Assembly: GCA_050084985.1 (NCBI GenBank)
Contig: JBITNC010000001.1
Location: 210,304,001-210,368,000 of the forward strand
Reading direction: 5' to 3'
Source: Nageia nagi
Lineage: Eukaryota > Pinophyta
DNA: 64,000 nucleotides
The first letter of the stretch is position 1, and every line of letters begins with the position of its first letter. The notes beneath the pieces were generated by a model. The model was given only the letters and a program-made list of their open reading frames with translations, had not been told where the DNA came from and searched no databases. Both the position numbers and the translations under genes were made by a program. This document shows positions 35,340 through 46,863 of the stretch, piece after piece.

Positions 35340-37426
35340 CATAAATCCTAGTACTACCCATATAACCCCTAGGATAAGTTATATAACTCCTAAACAAAGT
35401 GTAATTGATCCTTTAAGGTCTAGGGTAGAAGAGATACCATCATATATGTCTAGATAAAATCAAAATCAAAAACAACTTTAGGCTAACTAATAAATTATTC
35501 TATATAATCTAGATATGTAGAAATGAAATGAACCTAAAAAATTGAGGCAAAATCCATGTTTATAAACATAGCTTGTGTTTCATGCATATCAAAGTAAAAC
35601 ACCAATAGGGAAACCTAATAAATAATAGGTTCAAGCTAAATTTCAAAATAGATCAAATCAAAGAGTAGCAAATAATATGAAGTTACCATATAAAGCATGA
35701 TCCTTATCTCCTCAAGGTCATAAAAACTATAAAGGCTAAAACTTTCACTTACCAAGAAGAAGGGATGCATTGTATGAGAAATAACAACCTTCAAGACCCC
35801 CTTTACCTCAACCTAGACATTAAGATAAAAAACATTATCCTCCTACACCTTTATATCAACAAGGGAAACAATAGTTTCCTCCACATCAACCTCCTTTGCC
35901 TTCTCTACCATATAATTAAAATTATTATGGTGACCAAACACCTTATGAAAGAAGTTACCAATCATTCCAAACAAATAAATAAAAGTAAGGTAATAGGGAT
36001 AGTAAACATCTTATCCTTCTCATGCAACCAAGTTATGACTTTAATGAATGGTTAATAGAGATTGAAAGAATATTACATGAATAAAACAAACATAAAATCT
36101 CTTATGAAACAATTTGTAATGAGCCCATACACCCAAGTGTTCCTAAGATTAATATCCCTTTCAAATTCAAAATTCCAAAGATTAAATCTTTCAAAGGAAA
36201 GGAGGATCCTAACATCTAATATGCTTCAAGTATTCTAGTCATGTAATTTCAAATGATGATGCTTTAATGTTGCATATCTTTCCTATGACACTTGCAAGAT
36301 AAGCAATTAATTAGTACAATAACTTAACTAAGCATAGCATCACATCATATGTGTAATTAGCTAACTTATTCTTATAACACTTTAGGATAAACATTAAAGA
36401 TAAAACCTCTATAACTAATCTCACAAGATTACAATAATTTTAGGATGAGGTAATTACAAACTTTATCTCAAGATGAAGGGTGATTCTGACAAGCATGCCT
36501 TATACTCTACCTCAAAAAGAACTAATGAAAATATTTAGTCAAATTTATTTAATACCTATTGCTAGTACCTTATTGATTCAACAACATAAGACATTTGAGG
36601 AAGCAATTTCTAAAGCTATTGTAATGAAAAAGGTTAAATCTAGGATGGAGAGCTAAAAGGTAAAAATAAAGAGCCTTATGTTAGAAATAAAAATTAGGTA
36701 GAATAATTAAAAAAACTAATGCTCACTAATAAAGATTTTTTTTATCTCAAAGAGGTAGAACCAAACCCCTTGCAAAACATACTCATTCCACAAAATAAGG
36801 AAAGCAACATTAGACCACCATCCAAAAAGTTTACTCCTTTGAATAAACCACTTCATGATATTTTGAAAAAATTAATGGACCATAAAATGTTTACATTACC
36901 TAAAATACAACTAAAAAGACTTGATGCAAGAGATAGTAAATGGTACAATGAGAACAATTATTACCATTACCATCATCAAAAGGGTCATACTACAGGTAAA
37001 TGTAGAACATTACAACATAAGGTTCTAGACTTGATTAATCAAGGAAGATTACAAGTTGATAACATATTGACTATTCCTAATCAAAATATAAAAATATATC
37101 AGAATCCACTTCCTCAACACCAAGCTAATAACATAGTGTCACATTCACATAAAATTCAAGTCATCCATAAAGGCCTTCAAGATGCCTCTACTTTTGTTTT
37201 TATGATAAGTATAACTACAAGAGCCCAAAGGGTGCAAGGAAGACAAGATGATATTCCTAATAATCAAACAAATGATGGTGTGGTACAACTAAATATACCT
37301 AGAACACAACCTCCTAAGGTTTTAGTAAAAGGATATTTACAACATCAATTGAGAAATTCAAAAGTAAAGATGTCTTTTTTTGAGTTACTACAACAATCCA
37401 AATATCATAGGGAAGCTATGAACTAA
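35340..37426 (+). pseudogene. Tat-lineage gag with zinc-knuckle-like motif
   Basis: KIPKIKSFKGKEDPNI at about 36171 starts the capsid region; HIFPMTLA and KTSITNLTRLQ, DEVITNFIS, SMPYTLPQKELMKIFSQI and KTFEEAISKAIVMKKVKS (to about 36635) are classic gag blocks, read with shifts and stops. A long intact frame then runs 36719-37426 (235 codons): an FTPLNKPLHDILKKLMD block, YHYHHQKGHTTGKCRTLQHK (H/C knuckle, first Cys lost) and VLDLINQGRLQVDN. Downstream it is Gln/Asn-rich. Gag packages RNA into particles. The 5' part (35340-36100) is coding-like but not recognised. Confidence 0.8.
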
Positions 37427-37429
37427 TTG

Positions 37430-38040
37430 TTGCAAATAATTGAGCTAGACATCAATGACCTTGAAACTTTTATGTCATTTATGGGGAATATTATGACAAG
37501 CCAAAAGCCTAATATTACCTTCTATGATCATGAAGTTAGGTAGTTAAACCATTTACAAGGACAAGATCCTTCATTACATATTATAGCTAAGATAGATGGG
37601 AGATTTTTTAAAAGGATATTAATAAATGAAGGTTTTGTAATAAATATCATTTCTACAACTACCTATAAAAACTTGAATCTTCCATTATCACATATATGTG
37701 CACTTATTTACAATTAAGAGCTTTCAATGATGATTTGTGTTCAACAATGGGATCTATATCATTACCTATTACTATGGGATCTAATACAATACAAATATTA
37801 TTGCAAGTTATTGAAGGGGATATAACACAATACAACCTACTCTTATGAAGACCTTGGATTAGAGACATGTAATGCATCCTATCAACATAACATAACTATC
37901 TAAAATATATTCATTATGAGGTGGTACAATATGTATTTGGAGATGAAAATCCATACTCCCATTATAATTACACACATCTTTTAGGATAAACAACTTTACC
38001 TTCTACTCATTATTTTATATCATCGGTAATTCTAGAAAAG
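37430..38040 (+). pseudogene. Tat-lineage protease, active site lost
   Basis: FYDHEV and LHIIAKIDGRFFKRILINEG precede VINIISTTTYKNLNLPLSH at about 37636-37692. This is the retropepsin loop of Tat elements, normally L-I/V-D-x-G-S-x-L-N-I. Here the catalytic Asp is Asn and the Gly-Ser pair is altered, so no cleavage is expected. Beyond about 37700 the frame breaks up, though LLRRPWIRDM-like text near 37844 matches the end of the domain after changes. Confidence 0.65.
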
Positions 38041-39290
38041 GTGTTAATAGTAGATATTAATAAAAAGAGTTATTCTTCAAGTTAATTAAAAGGAAAGATC
38101 ATGTTGACCTTGAAATACCTCATACACTAGAGAATAACAATGATCCATTACCAAAAATAGAATTGACACTCTTAACAAAATAAACATGGGAAGAAAGAAC
38201 ATGAAGGTTAGATGAAGCAAGCAAAGTCTCATCATCAAAATCCCCTTGTCCCCTAAATGCATTGGATAATGATAGCATAATAAAATATGAATCCTATGAC
38301 TATAAGATTAAAAAATTATGTTATAGGAGAGTTTACCATTGATGATGTTATTTTTAATATTCCTATAGCTTAAGAAATAGGAAGACCTAAAGAGTCTCCT
38401 AGTATACAAGGGCAATTAATACCATTGGGGAAGTTACCCAATCAAACATTTTTTGTATATCATGGTCTAATAGAACCACCTATCCTCCCTTTACCTCAAT
38501 CTAATGAAGGTATTTTTTGTAATTCATTAGAATACTAATCATAAGATAAAAGATAATTCATCCAAAGATATTTTGAAAGATGTGATTGGAAAGGATAAGG
38601 TTTAGGATGATACAAATAAGGATCTAGGTGTACTATTGATATTCATGATCAATTTGCCTAGTGATAAAATAGGATTAGGTTATAAGAATAAAAACCAAGG
38701 AGTATCTAGTTGTAAGATAATTGAACTAGAACCAAAAGCTAAAACCTTTAAAAAGTCATGTGAAACACCTAAATGGATGATAAATTAGGATGATATGGAG
38801 TTCAAAATGTTATCCTTAGGAGGATTATTTTTTGATATATCAATTAATATGGTGAAAATCATAGAAATATATGATAACCTTACATATAAAATAGACTTTG
38901 ATTGGTATATAAGTGATGATTTTGAGATAATAAGCTCATAAAATCAAAATAGCTCTTCCTTGTACTTTCTGGTAGATGAAGAGATCATAGAATTTACATT
39001 GATTCTTGAACAACCTCTAATCCAATATTTCATAGACATAGTTACAATATTACAAATTTTAGATTTAAATATTAATACCACCTTAGAATACCAATATGAA
39101 GGTGAGGATGAAGAATACAATGCAAATGATAATAATTGGACTCCAATACCCAACCAATTAGAGGAAGGATATCACATGTTAATTGAAGAGACCATTGAAG
39201 TTGATGTAAGTGATGATCCTAATAACTCTAAAATAATTCAATTAAGGAAATATATTATTGAAAAGGAAGGATGATAATTTATCACAATAC
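38040..39290 (+). pseudogene. Tat pol region between protease and RT
   Basis: IGLGYKNKNQGV at about 38670 is a Gly-rich G-patch-like motif. An acidic region follows; the open frame 38960-39274 contains EYQYEGEDEEYNANDNNWTP and IEVDVSDDPNNSKII, the usual acidic text before Tat RT. This part probably forms a linker rather than an enzyme. Upstream text is broken by stops. Confidence 0.65.
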
Positions 39291-40130
39291 TAAAAGAAAA
39301 ATAGAAAATATTTGCATGTTCATATGTCAATATGCCTGGACTTGATCCTAACCTAGTAGTGCATAATCTTGATATATGAAAAATGCATACTATAATTTCC
39401 TTAATGGTAAAAGAAGAGTTGAAAATACTATTGGAAGTTAAGTTTATCCATTTTATTAACTATTCTAACTAAATTTAAAATATGGTATCGATCAAGAAAT
39501 CTATTATGAAGATTTGAATATGTAAAAAATTTAGAGATCTAAATAAAGCATGCCCTAAGGATAACTTTCCCTAACCAAACATAGATAGCTTAGTCAATTA
39601 CATTGCAAGACATACGATGTTTTCACTCGTGGATGGGGTTTTAGGGTATAACCAAATTAAAGTGGTATCATAAGACCAACATAAAATTGCATTCATGACA
39701 CCTTAGGGAAAATTTTATCATAAAGTAATATCTTTTGGATTGAAAAATGTTGGAGCTACCTATCAAAGAGCCATGATGTATATTTTCCATGATTACATGC
39801 ATGACATTATAAAATATTATGTATATAAGATATTGGCTAAATAAAAAACATAGGAAGATCATCCTAAAGTACTCATCAAAATATTTGATCAATTACTAGA
39901 ACATAAGATCTAATTGAACCCAAAGAAAGACGTTTTTGGAGTAACATATAGGAAATTATTAGGTTTCATCATCTCTAGGCAAGGAATTGAAGTAGATCCT
40001 AACAAGATAAAAGTAATAATAAATATGTTAACCCCCTAAAACATAAAATAACTATAGATCATATAGGGTAAGTTACAAGACATAAGATATTTCATTTCTT
40101 AGTTGTCAAATAAATGTAAACCTTTTAACA
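39290..40130 (+). pseudogene. Tat-lineage reverse transcriptase, catalytic Asp pair lost
   Basis: FACSYVNMPGLDPNLVVHNL at about 39310 leads into RT. CKKFRDLNKACPKDNFP, PNIDSLVNYIARHTMFSLVD, GYNQIKV, QHKIAFMTP and FGLKNVGATYQRAMMYIFHD (to about 39790) are diagnostic. The catalytic box, normally YVDDIL, reads YVYKIL at about 39820, so both aspartates are gone. RKLLGFIISRQGIEVDPNKI at about 39950 is the RT end. Stops are mostly TAG and TAA. Confidence 0.9.
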
Positions 40131-40506
40131 AGCTCTTAAACAAAGGGATTACATTTCATTAGGGAAATGAATAAAAGGAAGTATTTGATGAAATAAAGCA
40201 CTATCTTCTTTCACCACCTATTTTAGTGCCACCTAGACCTAGATAACCATTATTGTTATATATATTCACCATAAAAATAGCCCTAGGAACTATGCTTGCA
40301 TAAAAGAATGAAAATAGTAAAGAATAAGCAATATATTATCTCAATCACACTTTGGTTAGCTATGAGATTAGGTATGTATATTTAGAAAATTTATTTTTAG
40401 TAGTAGTATTTGCAACTATAAAATTAAGACATTACATGCTAAACCATACCACATGTAATCACCAAAGCCTATCCTTTGAAATATATGATAAATTAAAATT
40501 ATCAAA
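40130..40506 (+). pseudogene. Tat RNase H (gypsy type), degenerate
   Basis: LNKGITFH with the following Trp replaced by a stop, VFDEIKHYLLSPPILVPPRP at about 40180, LLLYIFTIKIALGTMLA, IYYLNHTLVSYEIRY and an RHYMLNHTT block are the standard gypsy RNase H stretch. The D-A-S box is changed to FTI and the S-Y-E box retains Glu, so the enzyme is dead. Confidence 0.8.
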
Positions 40507-41230
40507 ATGCAAAAAAATCTAAATGGATCCATGAATTTAACTAAGTTTAATTTAATTTTCATAAATAAAAAATCATTCAAAGGACAATTCATGGCTAACT
40601 ATCTCATCGAAGCACCATTACCCAATGATAATCCACTCATCATAGAATTACCAAATCTTGTATTCCAATTAGATGAAATGAAAATCCCTATATAATTTGA
40701 AGAAGATTGGTATATGGTAATATTTTTTGATGGATCAAGATGTGAAAAAAGCATAGGTGTAGTTTTCATGTTTGTTACACCCCAAGAAGTTCCCATATCT
40801 TATTCTTTTAAGCTTAATTTTCTATGTACAAACAATAATGCTAAGTAAGAAGCTTTAATCTTAGCTATAAAAACTACGATAAAATTAAAGTTAAGAAAAG
40901 TTAAATTCATTGGTGACTTGTTATTAATTATAAACAAAGTTAAAGAAATCTTCCAATGTAAGGAACCTTTGCTACAAAAATATAAGAGATTGGTAGATAA
41001 TCTACTATCATCTTTCGAAAGCTATGTTTTAGAAGTAGGACCATAATCAACTAATAGATTTGTTGATATTATGGCTTCTATTGGATCTTTAATTCCAATG
41101 AACCCTAATAAAAAAATGATCCCTATTGATATTGTTCAAATCACTCAATCCTCAATAGAATCAAACAAAGTTAAACATGTAGTTCTAGACATTGCAATGG
41201 AAGACAAAAATTTATGGCATACATAATTAT
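40507..41230 (+). pseudogene. Second RNase H domain (aRNH) of the Tat element
   Basis: One frame from 40507 reads SFKGQFMANYLIEAPLP, then WYMVIFFDGSRCEKSIGVVF at about 40710, ISYSFKLNFLCTNNNAK, EALILAIKTTIKLKLRKVKF, IGDLLLIINKVKEIFQCKEP and a YKRLVDNLLSSFESYVL block. F-D-G-S, the N-N-x-A-x-x-E-A-L box (Glu kept after a stop) and G-D-x-x-L-I are the catalytic signature of an additional RNase H that Tat-lineage elements carry after the normal one. It is what places this element in Tat rather than Athila. Stops are few. Confidence 0.85.
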
Positions 41231-42475
41231 TTAAGTTCTTAAGAGATGGGGTATTACCTAAAGATTTGATGAAATCATCTAGAAAAGTATTTAATATAAA
41301 ATCTTTTTACTTTTGCATGTTAGAAGATGTCCTTTACCATAAGGGTTTTGATGGGATATTACTTATATGTTTAAAGTGGGCTGATTCACAAATTGCTATT
41401 TCATGCACACATGATGCAATTTGTGGAGGATATTTTATTGGTTCTGCAATTACAAAATGATTAATGTGTATGGGATATTACTAGCCTATTATGGAAAATG
41501 AATGTATATAATATGTTAGAAAGTATATTAAATGTAAACAACACACCAATTTATTTAATCAACCTTCGCATACATTACAACCAATGCAATCATTATGGCC
41601 ATTCTCAAGATGATTATTAGATTTAATAGGTCAAATCTCTCCTATTTCTTTAAGAGGTCACAAGTTTATTATAACTGCTATGAAATATTTTACAAAATGG
41701 GTAGAATCCATCCTTATGATTTCAACAAAAGGGCCAAAGATAGCAAAATTCATACAAAAGCATATTATAAGTCATTTTGGAATTCCTACTCAAATTATCA
41801 CTAATAATGAAAAAAATTAAAAAAAAAAAAGAAGTCCAAGCTTTATGTAAAGGATGTCATATCCAATTAAGATTCTTGACACCTTACTATCCATAAGGTA
41901 ATGGCCAAGTTGAAGCCATAAACAAAACCATTCATAGTATTTTATTAAAAACTATTGATGATTCCCATTGAGATTGGCATGAAAGGATTCAACATGCATT
42001 ATGGGCTTATCAAACTAGTATTCAAACTCTTACTAGGGCAACCCCATTTTCTTTAGTATATGGAGAAGAATCTATACTACCCCTAGAAATAGTAATTCAC
42101 TCTCTATGAATCACATTACAAGACTATATCATAGATGAAGTAGCTCATCAAATGAGATTAGATCAATTGCTACTTCTAAATGAAAGGAGAGTTAATGATT
42201 TATAACAATTGTGTACTTATGAAAATCATATTAAATGAGATTTTGATAAGAGAATCAAAATTTATGAATTTAATATAGGGGATTTAGTTTTAAAAGAAAA
42301 CTAGCAAACTTCTCAAATAGAATGACAAGTTCATGACATGTTTTCTCCTAACTGGTTGGGACCCTATATGAGTAGAAGAAAGTTTATATCTATAGCTTAT
42401 CATTTAGTTGATATGGAAGATAATGAAGAGCATGAGCTTATAAATATCAAGAATCTTCATCCTTTCTATAGTTAA
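41231..42475 (+). pseudogene. Tat-lineage integrase
   Basis: Zinc domain: CTHDAICGGYFIGSAITK at about 41404-41457, YYxPIMENECI and VRKYIKCKQHTN. Core: LLDLIGQISPISLRGHKFII (first Asp), YFTKWVESI, SHFGIPTQIITNNEKN (second Asp replaced by Asn), GNGQVEAINKTIHSILLKT (Glu kept) and ALWAYQTSIQTLTRATPFSL. Tail: NIGDLVLKEN, FSPNWLGPYM and INIKNLHPFYS with stop TAA at 42473-42475, the natural end of pol. A poly-A slip at about 41818 causes a local frameshift. Many other stops are TAG or TGA. Confidence 0.9.
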
Positions 42476-42671
42476 TAAGATTTTTGATTTATGATTGTAT
42501 ATATTATAAATAGTATTTTAATTTAAATCAACAAAAATGCTTTTTCTTAAACCTTATACATATTTAATGTCTTTGAAACTAAAAATGGCATTGAAAAAGA
42601 GTAAAAACATCCACCTAATTGTTGAACAAAGAGGCATTTGATAAATATCTTGATACAAAAAACCTAGATAG

Positions 42672-44126
42672 TTGGGAGATAGGGCAATAATAGAGTTATC
42701 CCAATATACTTCTCCTAGAAATAGAAATGTTTTCTCTATACCTATCAATTTACAAAGAATCTTTGTCTTAAAACTATCTCCAAAAAGATATCAAGGATGG
42801 GAGATAAGCATTCAAGGAGATTACTTGGATATCTATGTAGACAAAGCCATGTATTACCTAAGTTATACACATTATTTCACCTAGTTCCACATGATAAACT
42901 TTTTATATTGATATTGGCCCACATTAGCCCCTAGGATCACAATGGATTGCTTCTTTAACAATTGCATCTGAAATAGAATAATTAATATTTGGCCAGATGA
43001 GGAGTTTTTGTTTACATGGGTAGATCAAATGAAAAGAGACTTGTTTCATTATAAAATGGTCTATGATTTTTATATGGTGTTCTTCCATAAGCTTCAATGA
43101 TCAATTAGATGTGTGCAATAAATTGATCAATGATTTTATTGAATTAGGTCAAGATTCCCCAATCCTCCTCTACACAAAAACCAAATAAGAAATTTAATAC
43201 CAAGAAGATTAGAAGCTAATGAAAAAATGCAATTACAATTTGATTCCACAACTCAAGATTTTGTTGATAGATACCTGAAATACCACTACATGCAAACATT
43301 GCAAGGGTATCCTTATGTTGAGATAGCTCATTTCTTCACTTTACCAAAAGAAATTCAATAAATTATAACCATGAATTATTATAAATAATTAGGAACTAAT
43401 GCATGGGATTTAAAATTTGATAACCTTAAGGAAACCATCAAATTAGAAGTAAAAGACATGTGTATGGAAGATGAATCCCTAACAAATTGGATCCATTTAT
43501 TTCAATTGCATTGGCCTTATGGGAGACCTAGGATCTTGTTAAATTGTGTTGGTCATATGATCCTTTAGTGTTATGGGAGATTAGTCTCCATAATTGAGGT
43601 TATCAATGACTTGGTACTTGAGTATAATACTCATTCAATTTTGCATAATGAAATTATAAATGATTACAATTCATTATTTAGTAAAAATTATTGTGTAAAT
43701 AATCCTACCAATGTAAAACCAAGGTTTTAAAGAACTATTAAATGCCTTAATTAAAGAATAAATGAGGTCATGCCTAAACTTGTAAATAATGAATATGTCT
43801 AATATCTCATAGAGAGCAAGATGCCCCTCATGTCACTACTTCAAACTAAACTTCCATAGCCTTTAAGAGTTCCATCTCATATTTTGCTTCATAAATGTGA
43901 TATGGCCTAAAAATAATTAGCTATGCCAAAATGTACCATAAAGATGTTCAAGTTTTATCCCTCAATATTAACACTTAGTTCATATCATGTTCATTATCAA
44001 CCATCTATTCTAGGACTAGGACCTACTCATTTTGTAGTATGGTATCCATACCTTACTTTTTGGATTGCAAAGGTTGGGTTATTTGTAAAAACTAAGGTGT
44101 TCATTATCATTTGGGAGTTCTAAAAA
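42672..44126 (+). pseudogene. Extra sense-strand reading frame downstream of pol, function unknown
   Basis: A single frame holds coding-like text for about 480 codons with scattered stops: MGDRAIIELSQYTSPRNRNV at the start, WEISIQGDYLDIYVDKAMYY, PDEEFLFTWVDQMKRDLFHY, RRLEANEKMQLQFDSTTQDF, DRYLKYHYMQTLQGYPYVEI, IHLFQLHWPYGRPRILLNC, and near the end ILGLGPTHFVVWYPYLTFW with a stop at 44124. The absence of frameshifts over 1.4 kb argues for a formerly translated protein. I do not recognise a family. Its position between pol and an antisense gene matches where Tat-lineage elements carry additional ORFs. Confidence 0.55.
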
Positions 44127-44239
44127 TTTTTTTCCTAATAAAAATAAAATTTTCAAAATAATGATCAAGTACATATGTGAATAAAAATTATAGAAATATT
44201 CAAAATCTTCAAAAAATTAATAAAAGTATTTTTACATAA

Positions 44240-44240
<1 letters not shown>

Positions 44241-44315
<75 letters not shown>
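44241..44315. repeat. Compound (TA)n(TG)n microsatellite
   Basis: TA from 44241 to 44262 passes directly into TG to 44315 with one TTTG break. Confidence 0.95.
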
Positions 44316-44569
44316 ATTTTTATCTTTAAAATTTTATACAAGATCTAAGAAATCTACATATGACATTGTAGGTGGTTGATTGTACTTTACATACATCAGG
44401 CATCATGAGTCATCTACATTACATCAATCCTCCCACTAGTCAATAGGAGGGGTTTTCATATTATAATTCCATTGTCCCATGGGAACTATCATCTCTTTGT
44501 ATCTCATTATCACCCTATACATTTCCTAATGACCCTTTAGGTAACCCCATCCAAACCTCATAATTAGAG

Positions 44570-45087
44570 AAGGATCGATTCAATCAATTTATTAAAGGTA
44601 TACAACATCAAATTTTATCCATGGTAGCCTTAACCACCATACTAGATAAGTTTGATCATGCCTATGATGCTCTAAGGAATTCTTATCAGATAAAGATTTT
44701 TATTGATCACCAACCTTATTGGAGAACTTGTGTAATCTAATATATACCTGATGAAGAGTTCCTTCAAAATCTCATTAGCATGTTCTTCAAACCTAATTTC
44801 ATATGGAAGATTATGATTGATGCTATTATTACCCCATTAGTAGTTAGATTTATTAAATTATTCATGCCACATCTTCTACATCTTGAAGAAGATCTTTTTG
44901 ATCAAGTCACCATAGCCCACCTCTTATCCATAAATATTTGGTGTTGGTATTTCATGTTTTCTATATCTATCACTGATGATTCCACATAATGGGTCATTTA
45001 TTATACCATTCACACTCTCTATCATTTCCATCCTTTCACTCATGATGAATTATTACAAGTTCTTAACCCATTAGGAAACCCTTAAAA
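44570..45087 (+). pseudogene. Second extra sense-strand reading frame, function unknown
   Basis: In another frame: FNQFIKGIQHQILSMVALTT, KFDHAYDALRNSYQIKIFID, one stop, then the open stretch 44780-44989 (FFKPNFIWKIMIDAIITPLV, HLLHLEEDLFDQVTIAHLLS) and after one stop VIYYTIHTLYHFHPFTHDEL to the end LNPLGNP with stop at about 45085. It may be a second exon or continuation of the previous frame after an indel in the microsatellite region. No family recognised. Confidence 0.45.
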
Positions 45088-45089
45088 AT

Positions 45090-46860
45090 AAAATAAAAAA
45101 TACATAAATACAAAAACTAAAAAAATTAAAAAACATAAAAATATTAAACAATTCAAAAAATTTATAAAAAATATAGAACTACAAAAATAAAAAATTATGT
45201 ATATATATACTTACAAGATATACTTTTGAAGTGTATTGGCTACTAGGTGCACTACCCTTATGATCATATTATTCCATTTTGTTCACTATGTTTAGTCCTT
45301 TGCCTTGAATATCATAATTATTAGATGTCAACCATTATGAGGGAGGTAAATAATCAAGCTATACATATTCATATATTGTACATACAACCATATAGTATTC
45401 ATTTATGTATATATTTGTATTTATGAATAAAGACATAGGCAATTATAAAAAGACATAATGATGATATATGGTAGTGTACTAATAGACTCATACACTTCTC
45501 ATTTTAAAATTTTGAAACAATCAAGAATTGGATATTTCTCAAGCATGAATTTGAGTATCATTCTTCTACATTTTTGCTTCATACTAAACCTAAGAATTAG
45601 GATTAAAAAAAGAAGAAAAGAGAAAAAGAAAATAAATAAATATATAGAGTTCTTGGGATATTACAGTATCCTCTATCAAGGCTATGGATGCTTGACTAGC
45701 AATAGAGTAAGGATATAATGAGATGAAGAGGTTAGCCTTCACCAAGGCTATGGATGATTTTTGGTAGTGAAGTTTACCTTATAAAAACATGAAAATAATC
45801 ATACCTCATAACTTATAATCTTGGAGTATTCAATTTGCAAATGTTAAGAGAAGGAAATGATCATTGCACACACTTGGGTCTATTGTAAACTTAAGTATAT
45901 TATAATCTTATTTTGTATCATCCTTGGTGGATGAGACCAAAGTAAAAGATTAATTGATGAAACTAGGTATTAAATATGTTATTCATTACACTTATTTAGT
46001 ATATTCATTCATTCATTTCATATCATCATATATAATTATTATTATTTTAAAGCTTGATAAGTTTCTAAAATATTAAGGTGAATTTCTAAATTATTATGTC
46101 ATTTATAATTACCTTAGGTCATTAAGTTTCATACATTCCTAAAAGCATCTTACATTCATACCATTTATCCATGTGTATCTATGTATACCCATAATGCATT
46201 CATAAATCTATAAATATTTTTTGAATCTTGTATGTTTTACATCCATATCATCCATATTACTACATATGTTTATACTAGTATATTATGTCTAACCCATGTA
46301 TAAAAGTAGTAAAGAAAATAGAAAATGATGCATTTGTTTTCATTCTCCTACAATTTAAATCTTGTTTTATAAACATACTAGTCCTATATAAATATTAATT
46401 TACATTAACAAAACTAAGTAAAACAATTCATATTACATTATTTGATTTATTAGAATGAATGCTAAATACTAACCTAAACATATCATTAAAATATGAAATC
46501 AAATATTCATACATTTTATATATCAAAAGTCTTAATACATGCATATGGACATATAAGTAGTAACCATGCATCATAAAACATAATACAAAAAACATGCATA
46601 TAGAAGGACCATCATCATGCATAGATAAATCAAAAAATAATATCCATCACATCCATATAGAAAAAATAACCATAGATCATAATATACATGATCCAAAAAT
46701 AAATAAGGTCATTAACAAATAAGCATATGAATAGCATATCCAAATATAAGAAATGATCATGCCCTACACGATCTCAAAAAAAATAAATAATAACATTATC
46801 TATAAAAAATTGCAAGTTTAATACAAAATATAACAAATACATGATCTAATCAGTAGGGTA
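45090..46860. other. A/T-rich spacer within the Tat element
   Basis: No coding signal in either strand apart from short chance frames. A/G-rich run at about 45600-45640. GGCTATGGATG.TT near 45680 and 45746 is a short duplication. Confidence 0.5.
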
Positions 46861-46863
46861 TCC

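Noticed and set aside
38944-39153. Minus-strand 69-codon frame
   Set aside because: Lies opposite the acidic pre-RT coding frame of the Tat element and has no motif.
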